From Lentzea pudingi (lineage in GTDB: Bacteria > Actinomycetota > Actinomycetes > Mycobacteriales > Pseudonocardiaceae), in contig NZ_BMNC01000011.1 in NCBI RefSeq assembly GCF_014646255.1, positions 151,931 through 215,930 of the forward strand: a DNA stretch of 64,000 nt, read 5' to 3'. Below, piece by piece: positions 9,549 through 16,400 of the stretch. Every line of letters starts with the position of its first letter. Within the stretch, counting starts at the first letter, position 1. The position numbers and the translations under genes were made by a program. The notes below the pieces were generated by a model. The model was given only the letters and a program-made list of their open reading frames with translations. It made no database searches and was not told the origin of the DNA.

Positions 9549-10631
9549 TCAGCTGCCGCATTTCTCGTAGGCGCTAGGCGGCGAACCCATGCCGCACAGG
9601 TAACGCGTGCCGTCCGGGGTTTCCAGGGTCGGCCGGCCCGCAGTCCGCAGAAATGCCAGGGTGTACAGCCCGTCCCCAACCTTCCTGATGCGAAACGAGT
9701 CCTGGTCCTTGCCTGCGTAACTGGGGATCTCCATACCGGGAGGGAGTGGAGTGCCGTCCAGGTCGGAGTACGAGAACGACTGGTAGAAGCCGATCAGGCC
9801 GTCCGCGGCGAGCACGAACCTCAGTTCGGCGGACTCCCGGCACATTGGGCCGTTGATGTCGCGGCACGGCCCAAGGTTCGAGACCACTTTCCCGGTCGAG
9901 TCGCTGCGCACCGTGACGGTTGTGCCGTGGAACCCCCACTCCCCGACGTAGTCCTCCAGACGAGCCTGCGGACCTGCTTGTGCCGGAGATGCCGCCTTCA
10001 TGAATCCGCGCACGATCTGAGTCGCGGCGAGCACGTCACGAGATTCGGTCGTCCCGGCGTCCGGCCCGCCGCACGAGGTGTAACTCGGAGCATCCAAAGG
10101 GCTCGCAACGCAAGCGAACGACAGCACGGAGTCCACTCCAGCTAGAGTGCCACCGAGGTGGGGTTTCGTGTTCAGGAACCGCACGTGGAGAGTTCGGTCA
10201 TCCGGTTGCCACACCATGCGTTGGCCGTTTACGTTCATCGGGACGACACCGGGCCGGGCGCTGAGGTCGCGGAATACGTCGACACCGTCCCGAACCGCGG
10301 GCATGAGGACGATACGCAAGACGTCGGCGGGCTTGGCGTTCGAGCCGGTCAACTCGCAGCCCGCTTGTCGGGGCGGTGTCGGGAGCAACGGCGCTGCGGC
10401 CACTACTGCTTCGGCTACGCCGGTCAGTCGCTTCGACGCCGCCTTGATGTCCACCGCCGCGCAGAGGCTCTCAAGTGCGACAGGTTGAGCGGACTGCTCC
10501 GCGGGCTGAATGCTCGATGACTGGCTCGAAGTCGACGCCGGTGTCGGCGCCGGGGCTGCGCTGTCAGCGTCGCCGCAGCCGGCGGTGACAGCGAGCAGAA
10601 CCAGAATCAAGCCGCACATCCGAAAACCCAT
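9549..10631 (-). CDS. Putative lipoprotein of unknown function
   Basis: 360 residues starting MGFRMCGLILVLL, with a lipobox LLAVTAGC placing the lipidated cysteine at about residue 19, followed by a Ser/Thr/Pro/Gln-rich linker. Two weakly conserved halves follow: one with DVFRDLSARPG and several cysteines, and a C-terminal part around VGEWGFHGTTVTV that resembles a small beta-rich module. An AGGAG box 8 bases before the ATG supports the start. It lies 21 bases downstream of a membrane-protein gene in the same direction, so the two are probably one operon. I do not recognise the family; it is likely anchored to the outer face of the membrane. Confidence 0.75.
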   Translation of the reverse strand: MGFRMCGLILVLLAVTAGCGDADSAAPAPTPASTSSQSSSIQPAEQSAQPVALESLCAAVDIKAASKRLTGVAEAVVAAAPLLPTPPRQAGCELTGSNAKPADVLRIVLMPAVRDGVDVFRDLSARPGVVPMNVNGQRMVWQPDDRTLHVRFLNTKPHLGGTLAGVDSVLSFACVASPLDAPSYTSCGGPDAGTTESRDVLAATQIVRGFMKAASPAQAGPQARLEDYVGEWGFHGTTVTVRSDSTGKVVSNLGPCRDINGPMCRESAELRFVLAADGLIGFYQSFSYSDLDGTPLPPGMEIPSYAGKDQDSFRIRKVGDGLYTLAFLRTAGRPTLETPDGTRYLCGMGSPPSAYEKCGS

Positions 10632-10652
10632 GGTCGTTACTCCTGATCCCGC

Positions 10653-11579
10653 TCAGCCGCCGAACGTCTTGGGGTCGACGGCGACGAACTTCCCGTCTCT
10701 GCCAGCGACTCCACCCGCGTAAATTGCGCGGTAGACGCTGAAGTCCGTCGTCGCAGACACGGCGAAAGGCTTGCCGTTGTAGTCGACGGACTTGACCAGT
10801 TCCGGCCGGCCACCCCCAGGGTTAAGCACCAGGTCGAAACGGAAGGTGCAGTAGCTCTTCCTGGTCGACACGTCGAGGAGCAGCGTTGCAACCTCACCCG
10901 GTACCAGCTGGATGGTCTGTGCGGCCGTCCCGGTGAAATACCCCTGTCCGTCCGGAGCGTCCAGTGCGACGGGGTAGTCGGCGTCGAGATCGAAGAACAT
11001 GGCGATGCTGCCGGTGGGGCCTGCCGTCGGGGAGTACAGCAGCGTGCCCGACAACGGGTCACGACACTCCTTCACGATCCGGACGTCGGTGATGTTCAAC
11101 GTCTCCCTGCTGGTGGCGCGCAACCCGATCTGCAGCTTGACAGAGTTCGGATACACGCCGTCGTGCGCGAGCGCCCAGTCTTCGTACGCCTTGCCATTCC
11201 CGTTCGTAGCGCTCAACTCCGCCATCTCGTCGGCGGATAGCGCCAACGGGTCCGGAAAAACGAAGTGATGGTGGGGCTCGCTGGCTTTCATGTAGGCGAC
11301 CGACTCCACCGCGATGGGAGCCTCCGCCGTGGAAATCTGGGCGGAGGACTCCTGGGTCGACGGACTGCCGGCAGTGGTGGAGGAACGAAGAACCAATGCC
11401 ACGACCACAACGACGACAATTGCCAGGATGCTCGCGCCGAGCAATGCGAAAGTGCGCCGGTCCAGGTGGCCGACATGCACCTGGTCGATGGAATCGCTTT
11501 GCACCACCGCGCCCTGGACCGAGCCGGTGGCGGAGTTGGACGTATTCGGCGAGAGTCCGTCTGGTCGTTCGGCCGTCAC
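10653..11579 (-). CDS. Single-pass membrane protein of unknown function
   Basis: 308 residues from a GTG start preceded by AAGG. A cytoplasmic N-terminus of about 45 residues (with the phrase SIDQVHVGHLDRRTF) precedes one strong membrane helix (about 47-66, LLGASILAIVVVVVVALVL), then a Ser/Thr-rich linker and an extracytoplasmic beta-rich domain. The polar N-terminal tail with repeated Val/Gln/Asp pattern resembles the N-terminal tails seen next to STAND proteins in actinomycetes, but that is only an impression. It is the first gene of a probable two-gene operon with the lipoprotein, suggesting a joint envelope role. No function assigned. Confidence 0.7.
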   Translation of the reverse strand: MTAERPDGLSPNTSNSATGSVQGAVVQSDSIDQVHVGHLDRRTFALLGASILAIVVVVVVALVLRSSTTAGSPSTQESSAQISTAEAPIAVESVAYMKASEPHHHFVFPDPLALSADEMAELSATNGNGKAYEDWALAHDGVYPNSVKLQIGLRATSRETLNITDVRIVKECRDPLSGTLLYSPTAGPTGSIAMFFDLDADYPVALDAPDGQGYFTGTAAQTIQLVPGEVATLLLDVSTRKSYCTFRFDLVLNPGGGRPELVKSVDYNGKPFAVSATTDFSVYRAIYAGGVAGRDGKFVAVDPKTFGG

Positions 11580-11718
11580 CGTTGCCTTATCCGCACGTTC
11601 CGCGTCGGCGTTACACGGCCGGATTCGCCCTGCCGCAAGAATCTGAGCCTCGCATCGCTTTTCCAGGCGATCAAGTAATACCGCCCCACCGCACGCGTCC
11701 GTGCAATAGAACGGAGTT

Positions 11719-12145
11719 GTGGATCAGTACCGCAACACGATCGGCGGCGCCGTGCGCACGGCCTGGCAGATCGGCCACACCGACACGGTGATGATCTACG
11801 CGCCGCTTCCCGTTCCCGTCAACACGGTGCCCGCGCGGTCAGAGAGGTTCGTCGGCAGACAGGACGTCCTCGCGGCGCTGGACCGAGAACTGGTTCCCGG
11901 CAGCGCTCCCTCTGTGTGCATGGTGTCCTGGGCCGCCTGGCGTCGGGAAGACCGAGCTGGCGAGCGTCGTCGGCCGAGCGTTTCCCGGTGGTGTCCTGCG
12001 CCTCGACCTCCAGGGGTACGCGCAGGAGCCGATCACTCCGGAGGCCACGCTGTCGACCATGCTGACCGCTCTGAGAGTCGGTGCCCGGCGCCTGCCGGAC
12101 AACGGCGGCGGCCGCAAGGTGCCCTGCCGGGGGACAGCTCGCTGA
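11719..12145 (+). pseudogene. Fragment of a STAND/NB-ARC NTPase (AfsR/SARP-associated type), frameshifted
   Basis: The first frame (GTG at 11719) reads VDQYRNTIGGAVRTAWQIGH, then ERFVGRQDVLAALDREL, the usual entry into a NACHT/NB-ARC ATPase of actinomycetes. Frame then shifts by one base near 11930. The next frame continues PPGVGKTELASVVGRAFPGG (Walker A), LRLDLQGYAQEPITPEATL, and ends at a TGA at 12143-12145. Only about 140 residues of a protein usually over 700 residues survive, and the C-terminal repeats are absent. It is a decayed gene within the accessory island. Confidence 0.75.
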
Positions 12146-12235
12146 CCTCGATCCGAGCTGATTGTGCTCCACAACGGAAATTCCTCCGCTCGTCAAAGTC
12201 CTGACAACAAGCAGAGGCTGAGGGCCGAAGCCATA

Positions 12236-12984
12236 TCACGCGGGCACCGCGCCGGCGAAGGACCTCGGATGAAGATCATCTAGGCGTCCAACTACTAGCT
12301 CGGTCAGCTCAGCACGAAGAGCAATAACAAGCTCCCGAGCACGATCCATGCTGATCTTCAGCTCGACGCGAATTGCGTCTACCGAGATCGGTCGCTTGTG
12401 CTGCGTCCAATACAGAGCATCCGCCCGGCGTGCGCGGTCAAGATCGGCAGCATTCGCATCGATCTCGACCACCTTGCGCTCGCAACCCTCTTCCCTCGCG
12501 GCGGCGGGCTCGTCCGACTGCGGACATCCAGTCTTGGACATTGCCTGCAGGAGGCCAGGCCCCACCTCTGCCCAGCCGATCAGCAGGACCGGCCCGACCG
12601 CGTCGAACGCCGCCTTGCCGTGCTCACCCGACAACAACGGGTCTGCCACGTTCAGCGCCAACGTGACCGCGCTGGCGAAGAGCGTGAACCGCCGCAACGG
12701 CCGCAGCAGTTCGACGTCCGCGCCATGCAACGCAGGTGCCTCGTCGCCAGTAGGAGACCCAAGATCGAGAGGTTAACGGCGGGAGCCACAAGCGGAGCCA
12801 CCCACACCGGCACGCCAGGCCGCAGGGCGAGGTTGAGGACGTTGCCGAATCCAAAGAGGAACGTGAGCCCGACAACCGTCGCCGTGATCACCGAGACGGC
12901 CCGCTCGACGTCGCGCAGCAGGCCCGATGGCGAGCCCGAGCCGGGCCCGAGGTCCCTGGCCTGCAGTGATACGGGACGACACAT
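12236..12984 (-). pseudogene. DUF2637 (Spd-type plasmid-transfer-associated) membrane protein, split by frameshift
   Basis: An upstream frame starts at about 12984 (ATG, MCRPVSLQARDL) and contains VERAVSVITATVVGLTFLFG, then LILGL-type helices ending ATRHL. The continuation lies one frame over: LHGADVELLRPLRRFTLFAS, LALNVADPLLSGEHGKAAFD, AVGPVLLIGWAEVGPGLLQ. These two pieces together form a typical DUF2637 protein: four membrane helices with NVADP and AFDAVGP motifs, plus a C-terminal cytoplasmic helical region. A single G missing in CACCTGCGTTGCATGG at about 12730-12745 would explain the break. DUF2637 genes are characteristic of actinomycete plasmids and integrative conjugative elements. The second frame can initiate at 12730, so partial expression is possible. 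Confidence 0.75.
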
Positions 12985-13075
12985 CTCGTTAGGCCCAACT
13001 CCCGGATTGCGGACCTGACGTGCGGAAACGACACTCACCAACATCACCCGACACCACTGCAGGGGTCCACCCGAG

Positions 13076-13119
13076 GACTCTTGATCAGCGGGTCCGGGGT
13101 TCGAGTCCCTGGCGGCGTA
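13076..13119 (+). other. 3' half of a tRNA-Lys gene; probable attachment-site remnant
   Basis: The segment begins in the anticodon arm (GACTCTTGATCAG, anticodon CTT), continues with the variable loop and T arm (CGGGGTTCGAGTCCCTG) and ends in the acceptor strand GGCGGCG. The D arm and 5' acceptor strand are absent: upstream bases do not pair with GGCGGCG. Such 3' tRNA identity segments are duplicated when tyrosine-recombinase elements integrate into tRNA genes. A decayed DUF2637 gene lies only about 90 bases to the left, which fits an integrative element whose remaining body lies leftward. Confidence 0.7.
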
Positions 13120-13124
13120 CTCCA

Positions 13125-13160
13125 GAGAAGCAGGTAGAGATTCGTCTCCACCTGCTTCTC
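13125..13160. terminator. Intrinsic terminator hairpin (family GCAGG...TTCG...CCTGC)
   Basis: Arms GAGAAGCAGGT and ACCTGCTTCTC (11 bp) continue through one A/C mismatch into GAGA-TTCG-TCTC, a UUCG tetraloop. It lies 6 bases downstream of the leftward gene ending at 13167. It belongs to the same sequence family as the hairpins at 14517 and 16319. Confidence 0.85.
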
Positions 13161-13166
13161 TGCTTT

Positions 13167-13943
13167 TCACCACCTGCCGGACGTGACGATCGCCTTCAGC
13201 TGCTCGAGGGTCAGTGGCGGCTGCGGCGAGAGGAACCGGCCGCCCGGCGTGCCGATCACAGCGCCCCCGGGGTCCTCCTGGTTGCCGACGTGCAGGCGGA
13301 CCATCGTCCCGTCGGGACGCTTGACGCATGCCATGTACGACACCGCGCCGGGCGCCAGCCGCGCGGTCTCGGTCGCCAGCTCGGAGCCGTCGGGCAGGGT
13401 GCTGACGACGCAGTCCACCGGGTGCGAGTTCCTGCACCACGTGCCGGGACCGCCGGAGTCGCCGCCGGGGTGGATCCTCAGGTTGAAGCTCCCGGTGATG
13501 CCCGCCGAGGTCAGGGTCCCGCCGACGAGCGCGTGGGTGGTGGCGTCCGGTTCGACTCGCTGTGGGATCACGACCATCCCCGTTTGACCTGGGTTCTTCG
13601 ACGGGGCCGGGGGTCCCAGGACGTGCTCCTGGGTCACGTCGATCGTCGCGGTGTCGCCGAGCACCTCCCTGAACCGGGCGATCAGGTCTTCCGACGAGTG
13701 GGGGACCGGACTGCGCGCCGTGGTCGTGGACAGTGCGGTGGGCGGTGGACCGGCGGGAGCGCCGGGGTCTGCCGGTACCAGCCACATCGCGCCCGCGAAC
13801 AGGCCCGCCACCGCGACGACGGTGGCCGCGACGGGGACCAGGCGCACGGCTCGGCGCGGCCGCACCACCGGGGCCGTGGCTGCGGCGTCGGCGCGCCTTT
13901 CCAGCTCGGCGAAGGCGTCGTGGAGGGTGCGCAGGTCGCTCAT
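13167..13943 (-). CDS. Single-pass membrane protein, probable regulator partner of the adjacent ECF sigma factor
   Basis: 258 residues. The start ATG (13941-13943) overlaps the stop of the upstream sigma-factor gene by four bases (ATGA), so the two are translationally coupled. The N-terminal ~40 residues (SDLRTLHDAFAELERRADAA) are a helical cytoplasmic segment, followed by one membrane helix (about 45-68) and an extracytoplasmic domain of about 190 residues with no motif I recognise; two cysteines occur in its middle and one later. The topology is that of an anti-sigma factor, although no zinc-binding HxxxCxxC motif is present, so the assignment rests on context. Confidence 0.75.
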   Translation of the reverse strand: MSDLRTLHDAFAELERRADAAATAPVVRPRRAVRLVPVAATVVAVAGLFAGAMWLVPADPGAPAGPPPTALSTTTARSPVPHSSEDLIARFREVLGDTATIDVTQEHVLGPPAPSKNPGQTGMVVIPQRVEPDATTHALVGGTLTSAGITGSFNLRIHPGGDSGGPGTWCRNSHPVDCVVSTLPDGSELATETARLAPGAVSYMACVKRPDGTMVRLHVGNQEDPGGAVIGTPGGRFLSPQPPLTLEQLKAIVTSGRW

Positions 13944-14431
13944 GAGGTCTCCTGGAAGTCGGGGGCGGTGGCGGTGAGGTCGATGCGCAGGACCTGGAGT
14001 GCGCGGTGGATCTGGCTGCGCACTGTCGGTTCCCGACACCCCAACTGCGTGGCGATCTCCCGGTCGGACAGGCCCGCGTAGTAGCGCAGGACCACGGCCG
14101 CGCGCTGCTTCCTGGGCAGGCCGGCGAGGCGGCTGATCATCGCGTCCCGCTCGGCCCGCTCGTCCGCGCCGTCGGGGACCGCCCTCGGCTCGACCTCGGC
14201 ACGTGGGGACGTGCGGGTCAGCATCCTGCGCCAGGACAGGTACTCGTTGACGACCATCCGCCGCACGTAGGCGTTCGGCTCGTCCATTACCGAGATCCGG
14301 TCCCAGCGCTCGAACGCGCGGCCCAGCACGTCGCTCACCAGGTCCTCGGCCAGCCACGTCCGGCAGGTCAGGACCATGGCGAACCGCATCAGCGCGGGAC
14401 GCTGCCTCGCCACGTACTCAGCAAACTCCAC
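13940..14431 (-). CDS. ECF RNA polymerase sigma factor, SigE family
   Basis: 163 residues from the GTG at 14429-14431, preceded six bases earlier by GGGAG; a longer form from GTG at 14470 is possible but lacks such a site. Region 2 is seen in RPALMRFAMVLTCRTWLAED and AFERWDRI, region 4 in LPRKQRAAVVLRYYAGLSDR and EIATQLGCREPTVRSQIHRA (helix-turn-helix). The length and the start VEFAEYVARQRPAL are typical of the actinobacterial SigE family. It is coupled to a downstream membrane protein that probably controls it. Regulon not deducible from the window. Confidence 0.9.
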   Translation of the reverse strand: MEFAEYVARQRPALMRFAMVLTCRTWLAEDLVSDVLGRAFERWDRISVMDEPNAYVRRMVVNEYLSWRRMLTRTSPRAEVEPRAVPDGADERAERDAMISRLAGLPRKQRAAVVLRYYAGLSDREIATQLGCREPTVRSQIHRALQVLRIDLTATAPDFQETS

Positions 14432-14516
14432 CGGCAACTCCCGATCGTCGGCTCGACCTCGATTTCGCACCCCTAATGGAGAAGTGACCCCCGACGTTGC
14501 ATCCGGGACAGCAGAA

Positions 14517-14546
14517 AAGCAGGCCGGCTCGAAAGCCGACCTGCTT
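14517..14546. terminator. Intrinsic terminator hairpin downstream of GH64 gene
   Basis: AAGCAGG pairs with CCTGCTT, then after one C/A mismatch CGGCT pairs with AGCCG around a CGAA loop. It is placed 20 bases after the stop of the leftward glucanase gene and separates it from the sigma-factor promoter region. Confidence 0.85.
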
Positions 14547-14566
14547 CTCCGGGTGAGCGACGGGTG

Positions 14567-16156
14567 TCAGCCGCGGTGCCACTTCTGGTTGGCGCCGCCG
14601 ACGCAGTCCCACATGTGCAGGACGGCGTCGTTGTTCGGGTTCCACTCCGCGATGTCCACGCACTTGTTCGCCTGCGGGTTCACGAGGTCGCCCGACCCGT
14701 TCAGCACGAACTGCTGCGCCGCGTTGCCGGAGCAGGTCGCGAGCTGCACGGCCGCGCCGTTCGCCGTCGAGCCCCACGCCACATCGACGCACTTGTTGTT
14801 CTCCGTGCGCAGCGTGCCGCCGACGAACTCGAACCTCTGGTTCGTGCCGCCCGTGCAGTTCCACACGATGAGGCGCTGGCCGTCGGCGAAGTTCCAGTTC
14901 GGCACGTCGATGCACTTGCCGTGCCAGTCGCTGACGATGCTGCCCGCGGCGGGCGGCGGGGTGGAGCCGCCGGTGAACGGGGTGAGGATGATGCCGGCCG
15001 AGCGCGGGTCGCCGTCGTGCACCAGCGACTCCTGGGCCTGCACGTCGTCGAACGCGAACCCGTACGCCTTGCCGTCCACCATGTTCTGGTGCACGAGCCG
15101 CGAGTAGTGGTTGGTGATCGCGCCCTGGTAGAAGTCGGCGGGGCCGCCTCCCGGCTGGACGTCGATGCGGCCGAGCGTGGAGCGGTGCAGGGCCGCGCAC
15201 AGGGTGCGGGCGATCGGGCCCACCACCTGGTCGTTCGGTGCGTGCAGTGCTCCGTCGCAGCCCCAGACGTTCGAGGTGGACGGCTTCGCGAACGACGCCA
15301 CCTGCTGGCCGGCGGTGTTCGTGAAGTTCATGTTGTTGCCGGACGTGCGGCCGAAGTACTTCACGTCCGGACGGTCACCGAACGGCTGCACCGTCAGCGT
15401 CTTGCCCGTGTACGCGTTCCAGGCCTGGGTGATGTACGGGTCCAGGTAGTTGCGGTCGAAGTTGCCGACGTCGGCGGCCTTGCCCGGCGCCAGCACGCGC
15501 AGGACGGTGCCGTCCCCACGCGACATGATCGACCCGCCCCAGCCCGACTGGTTGCGGATGCCGTTGATGACGGCGTCGCGGCCACCGGACTTGAGCTCGC
15601 CGGTCTTCTTCGTGGCACCGCTCGCGCCCGTCACGGTGACCGCGTGCGGGACGGCGAACATGTCCACCTGCGAGCTGTTGAGCCACAGACCGGCGTCGTT
15701 GTAGGTGAACTCGCTCCAGTCGAACAGGATGCCGCTGTTCGGGTCGCCGCCCGCCCACGGCGCCGGTTGCACCAGGCCGTCGGGGGTCAGGAAGAACTTG
15801 AGCTTCTCGCCGAACGACATGTAGACGCGGCCGGAGATGAACCGGGGCACCCGCAGCGAGGCGGTGCCGCCGGGACCGGGGCCCGCGATCGACACGTCCG
15901 GTGCGGGCGTGGGCGGGTTGCCTCCCGGCGACCACGGCGTGAAGGCGCCCGCCTGGTTGACGTAGCCGAGGCGGCCGTTGCGGATGTCCGTGCCCAGGAC
16001 GTACAGGTGCACCGCCTCGGACCGGCCGCTGTTGTTGGTCACGTTGAGAGGCAGCAGGTCGGGGCCGATCGCCTGTGCCGGCGGCAGCGCGAGGGCCGTC
16101 GACGCGGTCACCGCCAGCGCGGCGAGCGCGCTCCACCACTTTGTTCGAGTGCGCAT
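14567..16156 (-). CDS. Secreted glycoside hydrolase family 64 beta-1,3-glucanase with C-terminal ricin-type (CBM13) domain
   Basis: 529 residues. I chose ATG 16154-16156 (MRTRTKWWSALAALAVTAST) because a normal Sec signal peptide ending PPAQA follows; the open frame extends further upstream but through the regulatory region. Residues about 35-385 match GH64/thaumatin-like laminaripentaose-producing glucanases (NSGRSEAVHLYVLG, GRVYMSFGEKLKFF, AGLWLNSSQVDMFA, WGCDGALHAPND). A short proline-rich linker leads to a beta-trefoil lectin domain (about 405-529) with three QxW-type repeats (NCTGGTNQRFEF, CSGNAAQQF, DCVGGANQKW). It should degrade fungal beta-1,3-glucan outside the cell. DasR-like and CebR-like sites upstream suggest control by aminosugar and/or oligosaccharide signals. 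Confidence 0.9.
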   Translation of the reverse strand: MRTRTKWWSALAALAVTASTALALPPAQAIGPDLLPLNVTNNSGRSEAVHLYVLGTDIRNGRLGYVNQAGAFTPWSPGGNPPTPAPDVSIAGPGPGGTASLRVPRFISGRVYMSFGEKLKFFLTPDGLVQPAPWAGGDPNSGILFDWSEFTYNDAGLWLNSSQVDMFAVPHAVTVTGASGATKKTGELKSGGRDAVINGIRNQSGWGGSIMSRGDGTVLRVLAPGKAADVGNFDRNYLDPYITQAWNAYTGKTLTVQPFGDRPDVKYFGRTSGNNMNFTNTAGQQVASFAKPSTSNVWGCDGALHAPNDQVVGPIARTLCAALHRSTLGRIDVQPGGGPADFYQGAITNHYSRLVHQNMVDGKAYGFAFDDVQAQESLVHDGDPRSAGIILTPFTGGSTPPPAAGSIVSDWHGKCIDVPNWNFADGQRLIVWNCTGGTNQRFEFVGGTLRTENNKCVDVAWGSTANGAAVQLATCSGNAAQQFVLNGSGDLVNPQANKCVDIAEWNPNNDAVLHMWDCVGGANQKWHRG

Positions 16157-16233
16157 GGGACTCCTTGTGCAGGGGTGCTCCGCGAGCAGGCCTCCGACCG
16201 GCTTCAGGGCGGTCGGTGGCCTCCGTTCCGAGA

Positions 16234-16249
16234 ACTGGTCCAGACCGGT
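16234..16249. promoter_or_regulatory. DasR-responsive element (dre)-like site
   Basis: ACTGGTCCAGACCGGT matches 14 of 16 positions of the published dre consensus ACTGGTCTAGACCAGT recognised by the GntR-type N-acetylglucosamine regulator DasR. It is a near-palindrome 78-93 bases upstream of the glucanase start codon. Confidence 0.65.
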
Positions 16250-16251
16250 TA

Positions 16252-16265
16252 TGAGAGCGCTTCCA
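16252..16265. promoter_or_regulatory. CebR/LacI-type operator-like palindrome
   Basis: TGAGAGCGCTTCCA matches 12 of 14 positions of the CebR box TGGGAGCGCTCCCA. It lies two bases from the dre-like site and about 96-109 bases upstream of the GH64 start. LacI-family sugar repressors of actinomycetes bind such AGCGCT-centred palindromes. Confidence 0.55.
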
Positions 16266-16288
16266 TGGTTGTTCGCAGGTGTCCGCCC

Positions 16289-16294
16289 TGTCAA
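16289..16294 (-). promoter_or_regulatory. Possible -35 element of the GH64 gene
   Basis: TTGACA on the minus strand lies upstream of both operator-like sites. The matching -10 is poor (AACCAT after 18 bases). If it is the real promoter, the two operators fall around or just downstream of the transcription start, a blocking position for repressors. Confidence 0.35.
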
Positions 16295-16318
16295 TACCGA
16301 ACCGGAACAAAACGAAGA

Positions 16319-16346
16319 AGCAGGCCGAGACGAATCTCGGCCTGCT
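16319..16346. terminator. Intrinsic terminator hairpin downstream of the biosynthetic operon
   Basis: AGCAGGCCGAGA and TCTCGGCCTGCT form a perfect 12-bp stem around a CGAA tetraloop, 55 bases after the stop of the leftward aminomutase gene. It separates the long operon from the GH64 promoter. Confidence 0.88.
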
Positions 16347-16400
16347 CCGTGTCTGTCCACAATGGAATCGGGCGAAAACCGGACCGATCGGGCCCGAACG

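Noticed and set aside
9465-10145. Rightward frame of 226 codons
   Set aside because: Antisense to the lipoprotein gene, which has a lipobox and a good start.
12652-13785. Leftward frame of 377 codons crossing the tRNA fragment and terminator
   Set aside because: Only its last third is real (first half of the DUF2637 protein); the rest is antisense or out of frame with the 258-residue membrane protein and runs through the tRNA fragment.
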